From Saccharopolyspora aridisoli (GTDB lineage: Bacteria > Actinomycetota > Actinomycetes > Mycobacteriales > Pseudonocardiaceae): DNA of 64,000 nucleotides. The stretch is from NCBI RefSeq assembly GCF_004348445.1, contig NZ_SMKV01000002.1, forward strand, positions 62,001 to 126,000, in the 5' to 3' direction. Made by a program: the position numbers and the translations under genes. Positions 9,240 to 16,704 of this stretch are shown in pieces (position 1 is the stretch's first letter; the number at the start of each line of letters is the position of its first letter). The notes beneath the pieces are model-generated. The model had not been told where the DNA came from and did no database searches. It worked only from the letters and a program-made list of their open reading frames with translations.

Positions 9240-9623
9240 TCAGTGCTGCCCCGCCACACCGCGGTGCGCCGCGTTGGCCTGGGGCAGGGCCGCCGCACCG
9301 ACGACCACAGCCAGCACGCCGACGATCCACGAGGTCCACGATGCGCCCGCCAACTCGGCGTAGCCGAGGACCCACGGGGAGATGAAGAGCAGGACGCCCA
9401 GCAGCATGTGGCTGTACTCGCTGGTCATCGATCCGGGCATCGCCAGCGACCACACGCTCGCGATCAGCAGCAGCGCGCCCAGCACGATCATCGCCGACAT
9501 CGCACCACCGTTCGTCGACGTCCACATCGTGCTGAGGATGAGGTAGGCGCCCAAGACGACACCCGCCCAATCCTGCCAGCGAACCCACGGCTTCGAAGTC
9601 GAAGCGCTCGACCGTTCGGCCAC
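9240..9623 (-). CDS. SPW-repeat integral membrane protein
   Basis: About 127 residues from GTG at 9623, chosen because GGAGG precedes it by 8 bases. A TTG at 9689 would give 149 residues. Four hydrophobic helices can be traced. The hallmark SPW motif is in LFISPWVLGYAEL, and a Trp-rich WVRWQDWAGVV precedes the first helix. SPW proteins are small membrane proteins found in actinobacteria and proteobacteria; their job is not established. It is divergent from the coiled-coil protein gene that begins at 9799. Confidence 0.85.
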   Translation of the reverse strand: MAERSSASTSKPWVRWQDWAGVVLGAYLILSTMWTSTNGGAMSAMIVLGALLLIASVWSLAMPGSMTSEYSHMLLGVLLFISPWVLGYAELAGASWTSWIVGVLAVVVGAAALPQANAAHRGVAGQH

Positions 9624-9798
9624 GTCGATCACCTCCGTTACGTCCGACTTGACCACTCCATCTTCATCCTTGGTTGGCCAGCCGGTCAAGAGTCGCCTCC
9701 GCGGTGCGCGAGATGGACTTCACAGAGGTGAGCAAAAACCTCTCAAGACCCAAGCGCACCTCCCACAACAACGTCCGCTTCCGGGTAGCTTTGTTTCC

Positions 9799-11325
9799 AT
9801 GGGCCTTGCCGACGACCGCGATTTGCTGCCACTGGGATCGGGATTCGATCTCGCTCGTAAGAACGGCTACGACCGCGCCCAGGTCGACGAGCACCTAGAG
9901 CGCCTCGACGCCGACATCCGCATCCTCACCTCGGATCGCGATGCCGCGGTGTCGCAGGCCGCCGATCTGTCCAAGCAGCTCGAGTCGGCCCGCTCTGAGA
10001 TCGAGAGCCTGCGCGGCCAGGTCGACCGGCTGGCCAAGCCGCCGACAACCCTCGAAGGGCTCAGCGAGCGCCTGCAGCGCATGCTGCGACTGGCCCAGGA
10101 CGAGGCCGCCGACATCCGCTCCCGCGCGGAGGCCGACGCCGCCCAGATCCGCTCCCGCTCCGAAGCCGAGGCCGTCAACCTGCGCACCCGCTACGAGCGG
10201 CTGATCAGCGAGGTCGACAACCGGCGCAGCGAGATGGAAACCGAGCACCGTTCGCTGATGGACGGGGCCAGGAACGAGGCCGAGCGCATCACCCGCGAAG
10301 CCGAGGAGAACCGCAAGCGCGCCGACGAGGAGTCCGAAGCCCACCGCACCCAGGTGGAAGAGGACTTCGAGATCGCGATGTCGGCCCGCCGCACGGAGGC
10401 CATGCGGACCCTCGCCGAGCAGGAGGCCACCAGCAAGTCCGAGGCCGAACGCCGCGTCCGGGAAGCCACCGAAGAGGCGAACCGCAGGCTGCGCGAGGGC
10501 ACCAACGAAGCCCACCGCCGCGTCCAGGAAGCCACCGACCAGGCGACAACCCTGGTCAGCGACGCCAAGGCCAAGGCCGAGGAGCTCGAACGCGAATCCA
10601 CCGAGACCGCGAACGCGCGCGAGGCGTCGAGCAAGGAAGCCGCGCAGCGGCGGCTGCAGGAAGCCAAGCAGGAATCCGAACGGCTCGTCCACGAGGCCAG
10701 CGAGAAGTCCGAGCGGATGATCCGCGAGTGCACCGAAGAAGCCACCCGACGCATCGACGTCGCGACCCGCGAGGCCAAGCGCCTGGTCACCGCCACCCGC
10801 GCGGACGCGCAGCGCAGGCTCGAAGCGACCACCGAGGAAGTGCAGCGCCGGCTCACCCAGGCCGACGAGCACGTGCACTCGCTCACCCAGCTGCGCGACA
10901 CCGTCGCCAAGAAGCTGCGGGACGCCGCTGAGCTGCTCGGCCAGACCACGCCGCTGCTGGAGCGCCTCGACCTCGAGGACGCCGAAGAGGAGAAGCTGCG
11001 CAAGGCCGCCGCGGAGGCCCGCGAGCAGGCGTACAAGGACGCCGAAGAAGCCATCGCCCGCGACGGTCGCGAAACCGGCGAGCTCCACAACAACAACGCG
11101 CAGCCCGCGGAACAGGCCGTCACCAGCTCGGGGCTGCCCAAGCGCACGCCGGGTCAGGAACGCGGCAGCTCGCAATCCGTGGACGAGCCGACGGACAAGA
11201 TCCAGCGCAAGCAGGCCTCGGCCGACCAACCGACCCGCCGGATCCAGCTCCCGGTGCCGGGCGAGCAGCAGTCCGAGCAGCGCCCGCAGAACGCCACCCG
11301 GGTGAACGCCAACCAACAACGCTGA
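9799..11325 (+). CDS. DivIVA/Scy-like coiled-coil polarity or cytoskeletal protein
   Basis: 508 residues, almost all heptad-repeat coiled coil rich in Glu, Ala and Arg. The N-terminus (about residues 8-40) has the DivIVA-type signature of a Phe, an Arg, GYDRAQVD and a short leucine helix, which targets curved membrane in DivIVA/Wag31. The long rod recalls the Streptomyces polarity proteins Scy and FilP, and a role in tip growth or cell shape is likely. The C-terminus is disordered and holds two short motifs, EPTDKIQ and QPTRRIQ, possible phospho-Thr sites. The ATG start at 9799 drops an improbable upstream extension. No transmembrane helix. Confidence 0.85.
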   Translation: MGLADDRDLLPLGSGFDLARKNGYDRAQVDEHLERLDADIRILTSDRDAAVSQAADLSKQLESARSEIESLRGQVDRLAKPPTTLEGLSERLQRMLRLAQDEAADIRSRAEADAAQIRSRSEAEAVNLRTRYERLISEVDNRRSEMETEHRSLMDGARNEAERITREAEENRKRADEESEAHRTQVEEDFEIAMSARRTEAMRTLAEQEATSKSEAERRVREATEEANRRLREGTNEAHRRVQEATDQATTLVSDAKAKAEELERESTETANAREASSKEAAQRRLQEAKQESERLVHEASEKSERMIRECTEEATRRIDVATREAKRLVTATRADAQRRLEATTEEVQRRLTQADEHVHSLTQLRDTVAKKLRDAAELLGQTTPLLERLDLEDAEEEKLRKAAAEAREQAYKDAEEAIARDGRETGELHNNNAQPAEQAVTSSGLPKRTPGQERGSSQSVDEPTDKIQRKQASADQPTRRIQLPVPGEQQSEQRPQNATRVNANQQR

Positions 11326-11429
11326 CCGCATCGTCGCCGGTCATCCGCACCCGCGTCATCGAATCCATGCACAGGTGTCTCTCTTGACGAGGTCGGCCGC
11401 GAGTCGGCGCACCAGGAGAGGACCAGTCA

Positions 11430-11597
11430 ATGGCGGACAGCGACCCAGGCAGGGAGAACGCCCGCGCACGCGGTCAACGCGACTCGGGCAGGTACTTCCT
11501 GCTGCCCAGCGAGATCGCGGAACGTTTCCGGCGGGATGAGAACGAGCCGGAAACGACGAAGCGCACCACCGACGAGGACACCGGCGACGACGGGTAG
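11430..11597 (+). CDS. Small acidic hypothetical protein (55 aa)
   Basis: 55 codons from ATG at 11430, preceded by CAGGAGAGGA as a ribosome site, ending with TAG. It reads MADSDPGRENARARGQ, then a short hydrophobic patch (RYFLLPSEIAERFRRD), then a polar acidic tail. Codon use is GC3-rich like its neighbours, which supports real coding. It sits about 100 bases after the coiled-coil gene and may be co-transcribed. It converges with the hydrolase gene at 4 bases distance. Function is unknown. Confidence 0.62.
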   Translation: MADSDPGRENARARGQRDSGRYFLLPSEIAERFRRDENEPETTKRTTDEDTGDDG

Positions 11598-11601
11598 CGG
11601 C

Positions 11602-12429
11602 TCACACGTCGATGCCGGCCAACCAGGGCCTCACCGCGTCGGCCAAGGCGTCCGGCGCCTCCAACGACGGCAGATGCCCTGAACCGGCCAGCTCGACGAG
11701 CTTCCCGCTTGGCAACGCATCGGCCATCTCATGGGCCGCTGCAGGCGGGGTGATGGTGTCCTCGGCACCGACGGCGACCATCGCGGGCCCGTCGAAGGCG
11801 CGCAGCGTCTCGAAGCTGTCAGACCTGGCCGCCATCGCCCGCTGCGCCCACGCCACACCATCGGCGGGTTGCGCTTCGATCAGCGCCCGGAGGTCCCCCA
11901 CAACTTCCGGGCGCTCCTGGCGCGTGGCCGAGCCCAGCAGGTTCGGCAGCATGTTCTCGGCGAGCCAGCCGCCAGTGCCTTCCTGCTCGGCCCGAGAGGC
12001 GACGTTGAGCCGGTTGGTGCGCTGCTCATCGGTGTCGGCGGGAGCCTTGGTGTCCACCAGCAGAAGTCCGGCCACCCGCTGCGGAGCCGCCCGCAGCACC
12101 GCCATCGCCACGTAGCCGCCCATCGAACAACCACCCAGCACCACGCGCGGCAGCTCCAGCTGGTCGAGCAGCTCCAGCACGTCGGCGGCGGCGACCTCGA
12201 CGCTGGGACGATCAACCGTCAGCGGCGCCGCCGGTGGTTCGATCATTCCCCGCGCCGTGGTCCCGTCGAGGGAGCTCTCCCCCAACCCTCGCTGATCGGG
12301 CGTGATGACCCGGGCCTGCTCCTCCAACCGGCTGCGCAGCGGATTCCACATGCGAGCATCCACCGGGAAGGCGTGCAGCAGCACGAGGGGCGTTCCTGCT
12401 CCGGATTCGATGTAGTGCACGGGAACCAT
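11602..12429 (-). CDS. Alpha/beta-fold hydrolase
   Basis: 275 residues of the alpha/beta hydrolase fold, cytosolic. Visible landmarks are the oxyanion segment LVLLHAFPVDARMW, the nucleophile elbow GCSMGGYVA (Ser about residue 115), an acid in GAEDTITPP and the catalytic His in GSGHLPSLE. It has the size and cap layout of the esterase/3-oxoadipate enol-lactonase-like subgroup, but no substrate can be assigned. The start ATG at 12429 overlaps a sequence resembling the dispersed repeat (12415-12438). It converges with the 55-residue gene and diverges from the broken GNAT gene. Confidence 0.88.
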   Translation of the reverse strand: MVPVHYIESGAGTPLVLLHAFPVDARMWNPLRSRLEEQARVITPDQRGLGESSLDGTTARGMIEPPAAPLTVDRPSVEVAAADVLELLDQLELPRVVLGGCSMGGYVAMAVLRAAPQRVAGLLLVDTKAPADTDEQRTNRLNVASRAEQEGTGGWLAENMLPNLLGSATRQERPEVVGDLRALIEAQPADGVAWAQRAMAARSDSFETLRAFDGPAMVAVGAEDTITPPAAAHEMADALPSGKLVELAGSGHLPSLEAPDALADAVRPWLAGIDV

Positions 12430-12473
12430 CCTGCCGGACCTGCCCCACCCGCAGCACGCAACAGGCCGAGCGC

Positions 12474-12497
12474 GAGCATGGGAACCTTCCTGTCACC
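12474..12497 (+). repeat. 24-bp dispersed REP-like repeat, copy 4 (perfect)
   Basis: Exact match to the consensus, plus-oriented, in the divergent gap between the hydrolase and the GNAT pseudogene. It shows the element is not restricted to gene 3' ends. Confidence 0.9.
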
Positions 12498-12562
12498 ACC
12501 CGCGCACGCCAACTTGGGAATTGGGCTGCCGGACCGCCGCGGCCCCCGATAGCGTTCGTGGG

Positions 12563-13084
12563 ATGTCCGATCCTTCGAAGATCCGAACCCGGCGACTGCT
12601 GCTGCGTCGCCCGCTCGCCGCAGACACCGAAGCCTTCGTCGAGGTGCACACCAGCGCGGAGGCGCACGCGCTGTCCGGATTCGGCCGACGCGACCGGGAC
12701 GAGTCGCTGCGGCTGCTGGAGCGCTTCCAACTCGACTGGGACACCCGCGGCGTCGGCTACTGGACGGTCCTGGCCGCCAGCACCGGCGCAGTGCTGGGAT
12801 TCGGCGGCCTGCGGCACGCCGTCGACGAAGGCGAGAACGTCCTCAACCTGTACTTCCGGTTCCTCCCGGCCGCGTGGGGCCACGGCTAAGCGTCGGAGAT
12901 GGGGCACGCAGCCATGCGGTGGGCACATCGCAACCGCCCCGCACACCCCGTCGTCATCGCCACGGCCGCGCACAACGCTCCGGCCGTCCGGGTCGCCGAG
13001 GGACTCGGCTTCGAACGAGTGCTGGAACGAGTCCACGAAGGCGTTCCGGAAGTGCTGTACCGGTCGACGGCTCTCCTGAGATGA
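12563..13084 (+). pseudogene. GNAT acetyltransferase (RimJ/RimL type) with in-frame stop
   Basis: The reading frame encodes a full 173-residue GNAT protein except for one TAA at 12887-12889. Before it: IRTRRLLLRRPLAADTEAF, then the beta strands up to FRFLPAAWGHG. After it, in the same frame: ASEMGHAAMRWA and then HNAPAVRVAEGLGFERV. Family members usually have GHGYA here, so a single C-to-A or T-to-A change from a Tyr codon would explain the stop. The acetyl-CoA-binding half lies after the stop, so the product should be inactive. The final TGA overlaps a copy of the dispersed repeat. A sequencing error is possible. Confidence 0.8.
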
Positions 13085-13106
13085 GCATGGGAACCTTCCC
13101 GTCACC
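13083..13106 (+). repeat. 24-bp dispersed REP-like repeat, copy 5
   Basis: One mismatch, plus-oriented. The TGA stop of the GNAT frame (13082-13084) uses its first two bases. It lies in a convergent gap. Confidence 0.88.
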
Positions 13107-13118
13107 TACCGGCCGGGG

Positions 13119-13868
13119 TCACGAGTTGACGATGGTGACCTGCCGGGTTTCGAACGGGCCCTCCCAGGTGCGGGGAAGCGGCGTCGCGACGTCGGGGGTG
13201 ATGGTGCGCACGATGGCGTCCAGCGCCGCCTCCGCCTTGCCGACCCACAGGTGCTTGGTGTCGTCGAAGCCGGTCACCTCCGCCTGCGGGATGAGCGCGA
13301 AGCGCTCGCGGGCCTCTTGCGGGCGCAGGTAGTCGTCGAACTCGGGGATCAGGGCGTGCACGGGTTTGCCCGAATCACCCCAGGCGCGCAAGTGGTCCTC
13401 GGTGCTCCACCGCAGCGGCGGGGAGATCAGCACCGCTCCCTCCACCAGCGGGTCCAGTCCGTGCACCAGCGTCAGGTCGGTGCCGAAGGACCAGCCGACC
13501 AGCCACACGTTGGGCAGGTCGTGGAACTCGGCGTACTCGAGCGCCGCGGCGACGTCGAAGCGCTCGGAGTCCCCGTTGTCGAAGTTGCCCTGGCTGCGTC
13601 CCGCCTCGCTGGCAGTGCCCCGGGTGTTGAAGCGCAGCACCGCGATGTCGGCCAGGGCCGGCAACCGGAACGCGGCCTTGCGGTAGATGTGCGAATCCAT
13701 CATGCCGCCGTGCGTGGGCAGCGGGTGCAGGCAGATCAGCGTCGCCCGCGGCTGCCCCGACTCGGGCAGCGCGAGCTCCCCGATCAGCTCCAGCCCGTCA
13801 GCGGTGTGCAGGGTGATCTGCTCCCGGCGGGCGGGCAGCATCGTGTTGGCGCGGATCTCGGTGCTCAT
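13119..13868 (-). CDS. Alpha/beta hydrolase, dienelactone-hydrolase-like
   Basis: 249 residues from ATG at 13868; a GTG six codons further up is less likely. The fold signature is LICLHPLPTHGGMMDSH near the N-terminus, the nucleophile elbow GWSFGT (Ser about residue 118), an Asp/Glu in IPEFDDYLRP and the His of DTKHLWVG. The arrangement (serine elbow GxSxGT, PLPTHGG start) is that of the alpha/beta hydrolases called CocE/dienelactone-like in actinobacteria. The substrate is unknown. It is the last gene of a minus-strand group with the zinc-finger and lipoprotein genes upstream (63 bases from the zinc-finger gene). Confidence 0.87.
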   Translation of the reverse strand: MSTEIRANTMLPARREQITLHTADGLELIGELALPESGQPRATLICLHPLPTHGGMMDSHIYRKAAFRLPALADIAVLRFNTRGTASEAGRSQGNFDNGDSERFDVAAALEYAEFHDLPNVWLVGWSFGTDLTLVHGLDPLVEGAVLISPPLRWSTEDHLRAWGDSGKPVHALIPEFDDYLRPQEARERFALIPQAEVTGFDDTKHLWVGKAEAALDAIVRTITPDVATPLPRTWEGPFETRQVTIVNS

Positions 13869-13931
13869 CGGACCCGATCCTGCCACGAAGGGGTGACCTG
13901 CTCGTGGTGACCTGCGCAGCAGTGGTGCGCG

Positions 13932-14276
13932 CTACGACCAGCGGCGGGTGGGGCCGCGACGGGCGCGTGCCTTCCAGCAGCCGGTGTGCCAGTGCCTGCG
14001 CTCGTCGACACCGCCGAGCTCCGCCTCGGGCCAGGCCACCACGTGCGGAATGCCCGTCTGAATCTCGTGGTCGCAACCCGGGCAGCGGTAGACCTTGGTG
14101 GCCTGAGCAGCGGGAACGGTGCGCACCATCCAGTCGCCGTCCGGGCCCTGCTCGACGCGGGAAGCCCCGTAGGCGGTGCCGGCTCCGCGGTGACTGGTGT
14201 CCGCGCGGAGACCCTTCTGGCGCTGCTGTCGGTTGCGTCGAGGCACGTCGACAACGGTAACCGGTTCGGTGCTCAC
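13932..14276 (-). CDS. Conserved actinobacterial zinc-finger protein
   Basis: 114 residues. GTG at 14276 is chosen because it overlaps the stop of the upstream lipoprotein gene in a GTGA, the usual sign of translational coupling. The N-terminal 50 residues are basic and disordered. The C-terminal domain has YRCPGCDHEIQTGIPHVVAWP and then RRHWHTGCW, where two Cys pairs and His residues could bind one zinc. Streptomyces homologues are commonly labelled ATP/GTP-binding protein, for which I see no P-loop. The conserved finger suggests nucleic-acid or protein binding. Function is unknown. Confidence 0.82.
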   Translation of the reverse strand: MSTEPVTVVDVPRRNRQQRQKGLRADTSHRGAGTAYGASRVEQGPDGDWMVRTVPAAQATKVYRCPGCDHEIQTGIPHVVAWPEAELGGVDERRHWHTGCWKARARRGPTRRWS

Positions 14277-15247
14277 GGATTCGCAGGCGGCAGGCTCGGC
14301 CAAGCCGACCGGGCAAGTCCTCGGGCGTAGTCACACGCATCCGTACCGGTTATGCCGGGCAGCGCGACGACGAGCTGGGCGACCTCGACCTGTCCAGCGG
14401 CAGCGCCGAAGGGGATGTGGGCGGTCTCCGCCGAGCACAGGGGGACCTGCGGATCACCACCCACGACGCTGAGCACGGTGCGACGCCCGTCCACCGGTTC
14501 CTCCACGGCGGCACCGTGCAGCAGCTCGGGCGGTTCACCCGCGGTGTGCCGCAACTGCACGCGCGGGGCATCAGCGGACGGCTCGCCCCAGGCGCACTGG
14601 TGGCCGGCGATGCCGGGACGTGGCCGCGCCTCCTCCAGACCTGGGACCTGGTTCACCGCCGCGGTGTCCAACACGGTGCAGGGGTCGAGCAGCGCCAGTG
14701 AGTTCGACGGGTAGTCGCGGTGTCCTGCGCGCCCCTGCTGGACCGCGTCGGCGGCGACCTTCGCTCCGGTGTCGGCGATGCCGCACAGCCCGGCGGCAGG
14801 ACCACCGTTGATCAGGTCGGCGCTGATCTGGAGCGAAACGCCGTCACCGAACTGGACGCGACGGGTGCAGTGCCCAGGGGCGGGAGCGCTCTGGGCGATG
14901 CGCAGCGCCCCGTGCTGCACGACCGGGTCCCCCTGCTCGATGGCCTCGGGACCGACCAGTTCGCCGACCGCGAGCTGGATGAGCGTGTGGTCGTCGGGCC
15001 TGAGGTGCAGCAGGCAGTAGTCCAGCGACACCGTCCCCGCGTCCGACACCGCGCCGTACCGCTGCAGGGCGGCAGGATCTGTCAGCGTGCACGCATCGAG
15101 GGTGCGGATGTCGCCGAGCAGCGTGCGCGCGCTCGTGTCGGCCGGTTGGGATCCGCCGGTCGGAGTGGGTCTCTGCGTGGTGCAACCGGCGAGCAACACC
15201 CAGCACACGAAGAGCAGCAGCATGCCTCGGTGGCGACGCGGCGACAT
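14273..15247 (-). CDS. DUF3558-type lipoprotein, duplicated domain
   Basis: 324 residues with a lipoprotein signal (Arg-rich start, hydrophobic core, lipobox LLAGC near residue 22), so it should be anchored to the outer face of the membrane. Two similar halves follow, each opening with a Leu-Asp-x-Cys-Thr pattern (LDACTLTD near 52, LLDPCTVLD near 187) and each with paired Cys. This is typical of DUF3558 proteins of mycolata and Pseudonocardiales, whose function is not established. Its stop is overlapped by the start of the zinc-finger gene. Confidence 0.85.
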   Translation of the reverse strand: MSPRRHRGMLLLFVCWVLLAGCTTQRPTPTGGSQPADTSARTLLGDIRTLDACTLTDPAALQRYGAVSDAGTVSLDYCLLHLRPDDHTLIQLAVGELVGPEAIEQGDPVVQHGALRIAQSAPAPGHCTRRVQFGDGVSLQISADLINGGPAAGLCGIADTGAKVAADAVQQGRAGHRDYPSNSLALLDPCTVLDTAAVNQVPGLEEARPRPGIAGHQCAWGEPSADAPRVQLRHTAGEPPELLHGAAVEEPVDGRRTVLSVVGGDPQVPLCSAETAHIPFGAAAGQVEVAQLVVALPGITGTDACDYARGLARSAWPSLPPANP

Positions 15248-15304
15248 CGCCTCAGCCTAGCCTCCGATGACCTTGGAACGCAGTCATCGACACCGTTCGA
15301 TCCC

Positions 15305-15328
15305 GTGGAGGGGAACCTTCCTGTCACG
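15305..15328 (+). repeat. 24-bp dispersed REP-like repeat, copy 6
   Basis: 4 mismatches, plus-oriented, between the lipoprotein start and the dhaM stop. Confidence 0.82.
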
Positions 15329-15365
15329 AGTGGCGGCAAGAAGTTTCCCCTCCGCAGGTCGGTGG

Positions 15366-16055
15366 CTATTCGTCGAAGTTGCGGTTGGCCAGGTCGATGA
15401 TGCGCTCGACGGCCTGAACGGCGTCGGGACCGTCGGCCAGAAGGGTGATCCGGTCGCCCTTGCGCGCACCCAAGCCCATGAGGCCGAGAACGCTGAACGC
15501 GTCGGCCTGCTTGTCACCCAGGGCGACCTTGACGGTTGCCTGCAGGCCGGTGAGGCTGCGGGACAGCAGGGCGGCGGGACGGGCGTGCAGGCCGACGTCG
15601 TTGGTCAGCTCCAACTCCCTGGTGACCTGGTCGGTGGAGGCCGGTTCAGCACCGGCGGGTTCAGCCGCTGGGGCTTGCGCGCTGCCGCGGGCGCTTTCTG
15701 CCGCTCGCGCCACGGTCTTCATGTCGTTGCCGCCTTGCGCCGAAACGGCTGCGGCAACGGCTCCCTCGACCAGCGGGGCGTCGATGACCAGAGCGCTGTC
15801 GGGGTCTCCGAGGGTTTCCACCGCGAGATCGGCGACCATCTGCGCGCTGCCGAGGTCGAACAGCACGACCGCACCCGCACCGGAGTCGGCGTCGGACAGC
15901 GCGGCCGAGACCTTCTCGAAGTCGGTGCCGATCGCACCGTCCGGCAGGCCACCTGCCGGGACGATGCGCACCTCGGGCGCCATCTGCGTGGCGAGTTCGA
16001 CGACGCCCTCGGCCAGACCGGAGCTGTGCGAAACGATGACCAGTCCGACGCTCAT
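15366..16055 (-). CDS. dhaM: PTS-dependent dihydroxyacetone kinase, DhaM-HPr fusion
   Basis: 229-residue phosphotransfer subunit of dihydroxyacetone kinase. Residues 1-120 form the EIIA-mannose-like domain with active H10 (GLVIVSHSSGLAEG). An Ala/Pro-rich linker leads to an HPr domain with H157 (NDVGLHARPAALL) and the regulatory-Ser-like region ADAFSVLGLMGLGA. It lacks the third, EI-like domain of E. coli DhaM, so it should receive phosphate from general enzyme I through its own HPr part and pass it to DhaL-bound ADP. It is the last gene of dhaK-dhaL-dhaM, and its ATG overlaps the dhaL stop (ATGA). Confidence 0.94.
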   Translation of the reverse strand: MSVGLVIVSHSSGLAEGVVELATQMAPEVRIVPAGGLPDGAIGTDFEKVSAALSDADSGAGAVVLFDLGSAQMVADLAVETLGDPDSALVIDAPLVEGAVAAAVSAQGGNDMKTVARAAESARGSAQAPAAEPAGAEPASTDQVTRELELTNDVGLHARPAALLSRSLTGLQATVKVALGDKQADAFSVLGLMGLGARKGDRITLLADGPDAVQAVERIIDLANRNFDE

Positions 16056-16690
16056 GCTCGGGCTCCTGCGGCTTGGGCGAATGCGGTCAACAGCAGCGCG
16101 GTGGAACGCGCCCCTGGGTCGATGTGTCCGGCGCTGCGCTCACCCAGGTATGAAGCGCGCCCCTTGCGGGCCACGAGCGGTTCGGTCGCCTGCGCGCCTT
16201 GATGCGCGGCTTCGGCGGCCGCGGCCAGCACCTTGGCGCTGTCGGCCCCGGATTCGGCGGTGTTCTTGGCCGCGTCGACCGCGGGTGAGAGGGCGTCGAT
16301 CATCGTCTTGTCGCCGACCTCGGCCCGCCCGCGCGCGACGACACCTTCCATCCCCGCCTGCAGGACCTTCGCGACGGCGCTAGCGTCGAGTTCCGCCTCG
16401 TCGCCGACCGCGGACGCCGCGCGCAGGAACGCCGTGCCGTAGAGGGGACCGGATGCTCCGCCGACCGTCGAGATGAGGACGCTGGCGGCGAGTTTCAGCG
16501 CGGCTGCCGGGGTTTGCGGCTCCGAGGTGTCGATCTTCGCGATGACGGCGCGGAATCCCCGGTCCATGTTCTCGCCGTGGTCGGCGTCCCCGATCTCCCT
16601 GTCCAGCTGGATCAGCTCGTCGCGGTGCTCGGCGACCACGGCAGCGCCCGCCCTGAGCGCGCCGATGATGTTCTGTGCAGTACAACCCAT
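16052..16690 (-). CDS. dhaL: Dihydroxyacetone kinase ADP-binding subunit DhaL
   Basis: 212 residues from ATG at 16690. DhaL keeps a tightly held ADP that cycles with ATP: it is rephosphorylated by DhaM and passes phosphate to the dihydroxyacetone bound on DhaK. The Mg-binding Asp cluster is LDREIGDADHGENMDRG at residues 29-45. The nucleotide lid is VGGASGPLYGTAF near 85, and a C-terminal motif GHIDPGARS follows. It is all-helical, with length normal for the family. It follows dhaK by 14 bases and overlaps dhaM by 4. Confidence 0.95.
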   Translation of the reverse strand: MGCTAQNIIGALRAGAAVVAEHRDELIQLDREIGDADHGENMDRGFRAVIAKIDTSEPQTPAAALKLAASVLISTVGGASGPLYGTAFLRAASAVGDEAELDASAVAKVLQAGMEGVVARGRAEVGDKTMIDALSPAVDAAKNTAESGADSAKVLAAAAEAAHQGAQATEPLVARKGRASYLGERSAGHIDPGARSTALLLTAFAQAAGARA

Positions 16691-16704
16691 TCCGGGACTC
16701 CTCC

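Noticed and set aside
12415-12438. Additional repeat-like sequence at the start codon of the alpha/beta hydrolase
   Set aside because: About 6 mismatches and located in coding and start sequence; could be coincidence, so not counted as a copy.
12563-13084. Stop-codon readthrough or recoding in the GNAT gene
   Set aside because: The codon is TAA, not used for Sec or Pyl, and no stimulatory structure is evident; a nonsense mutation is simpler.
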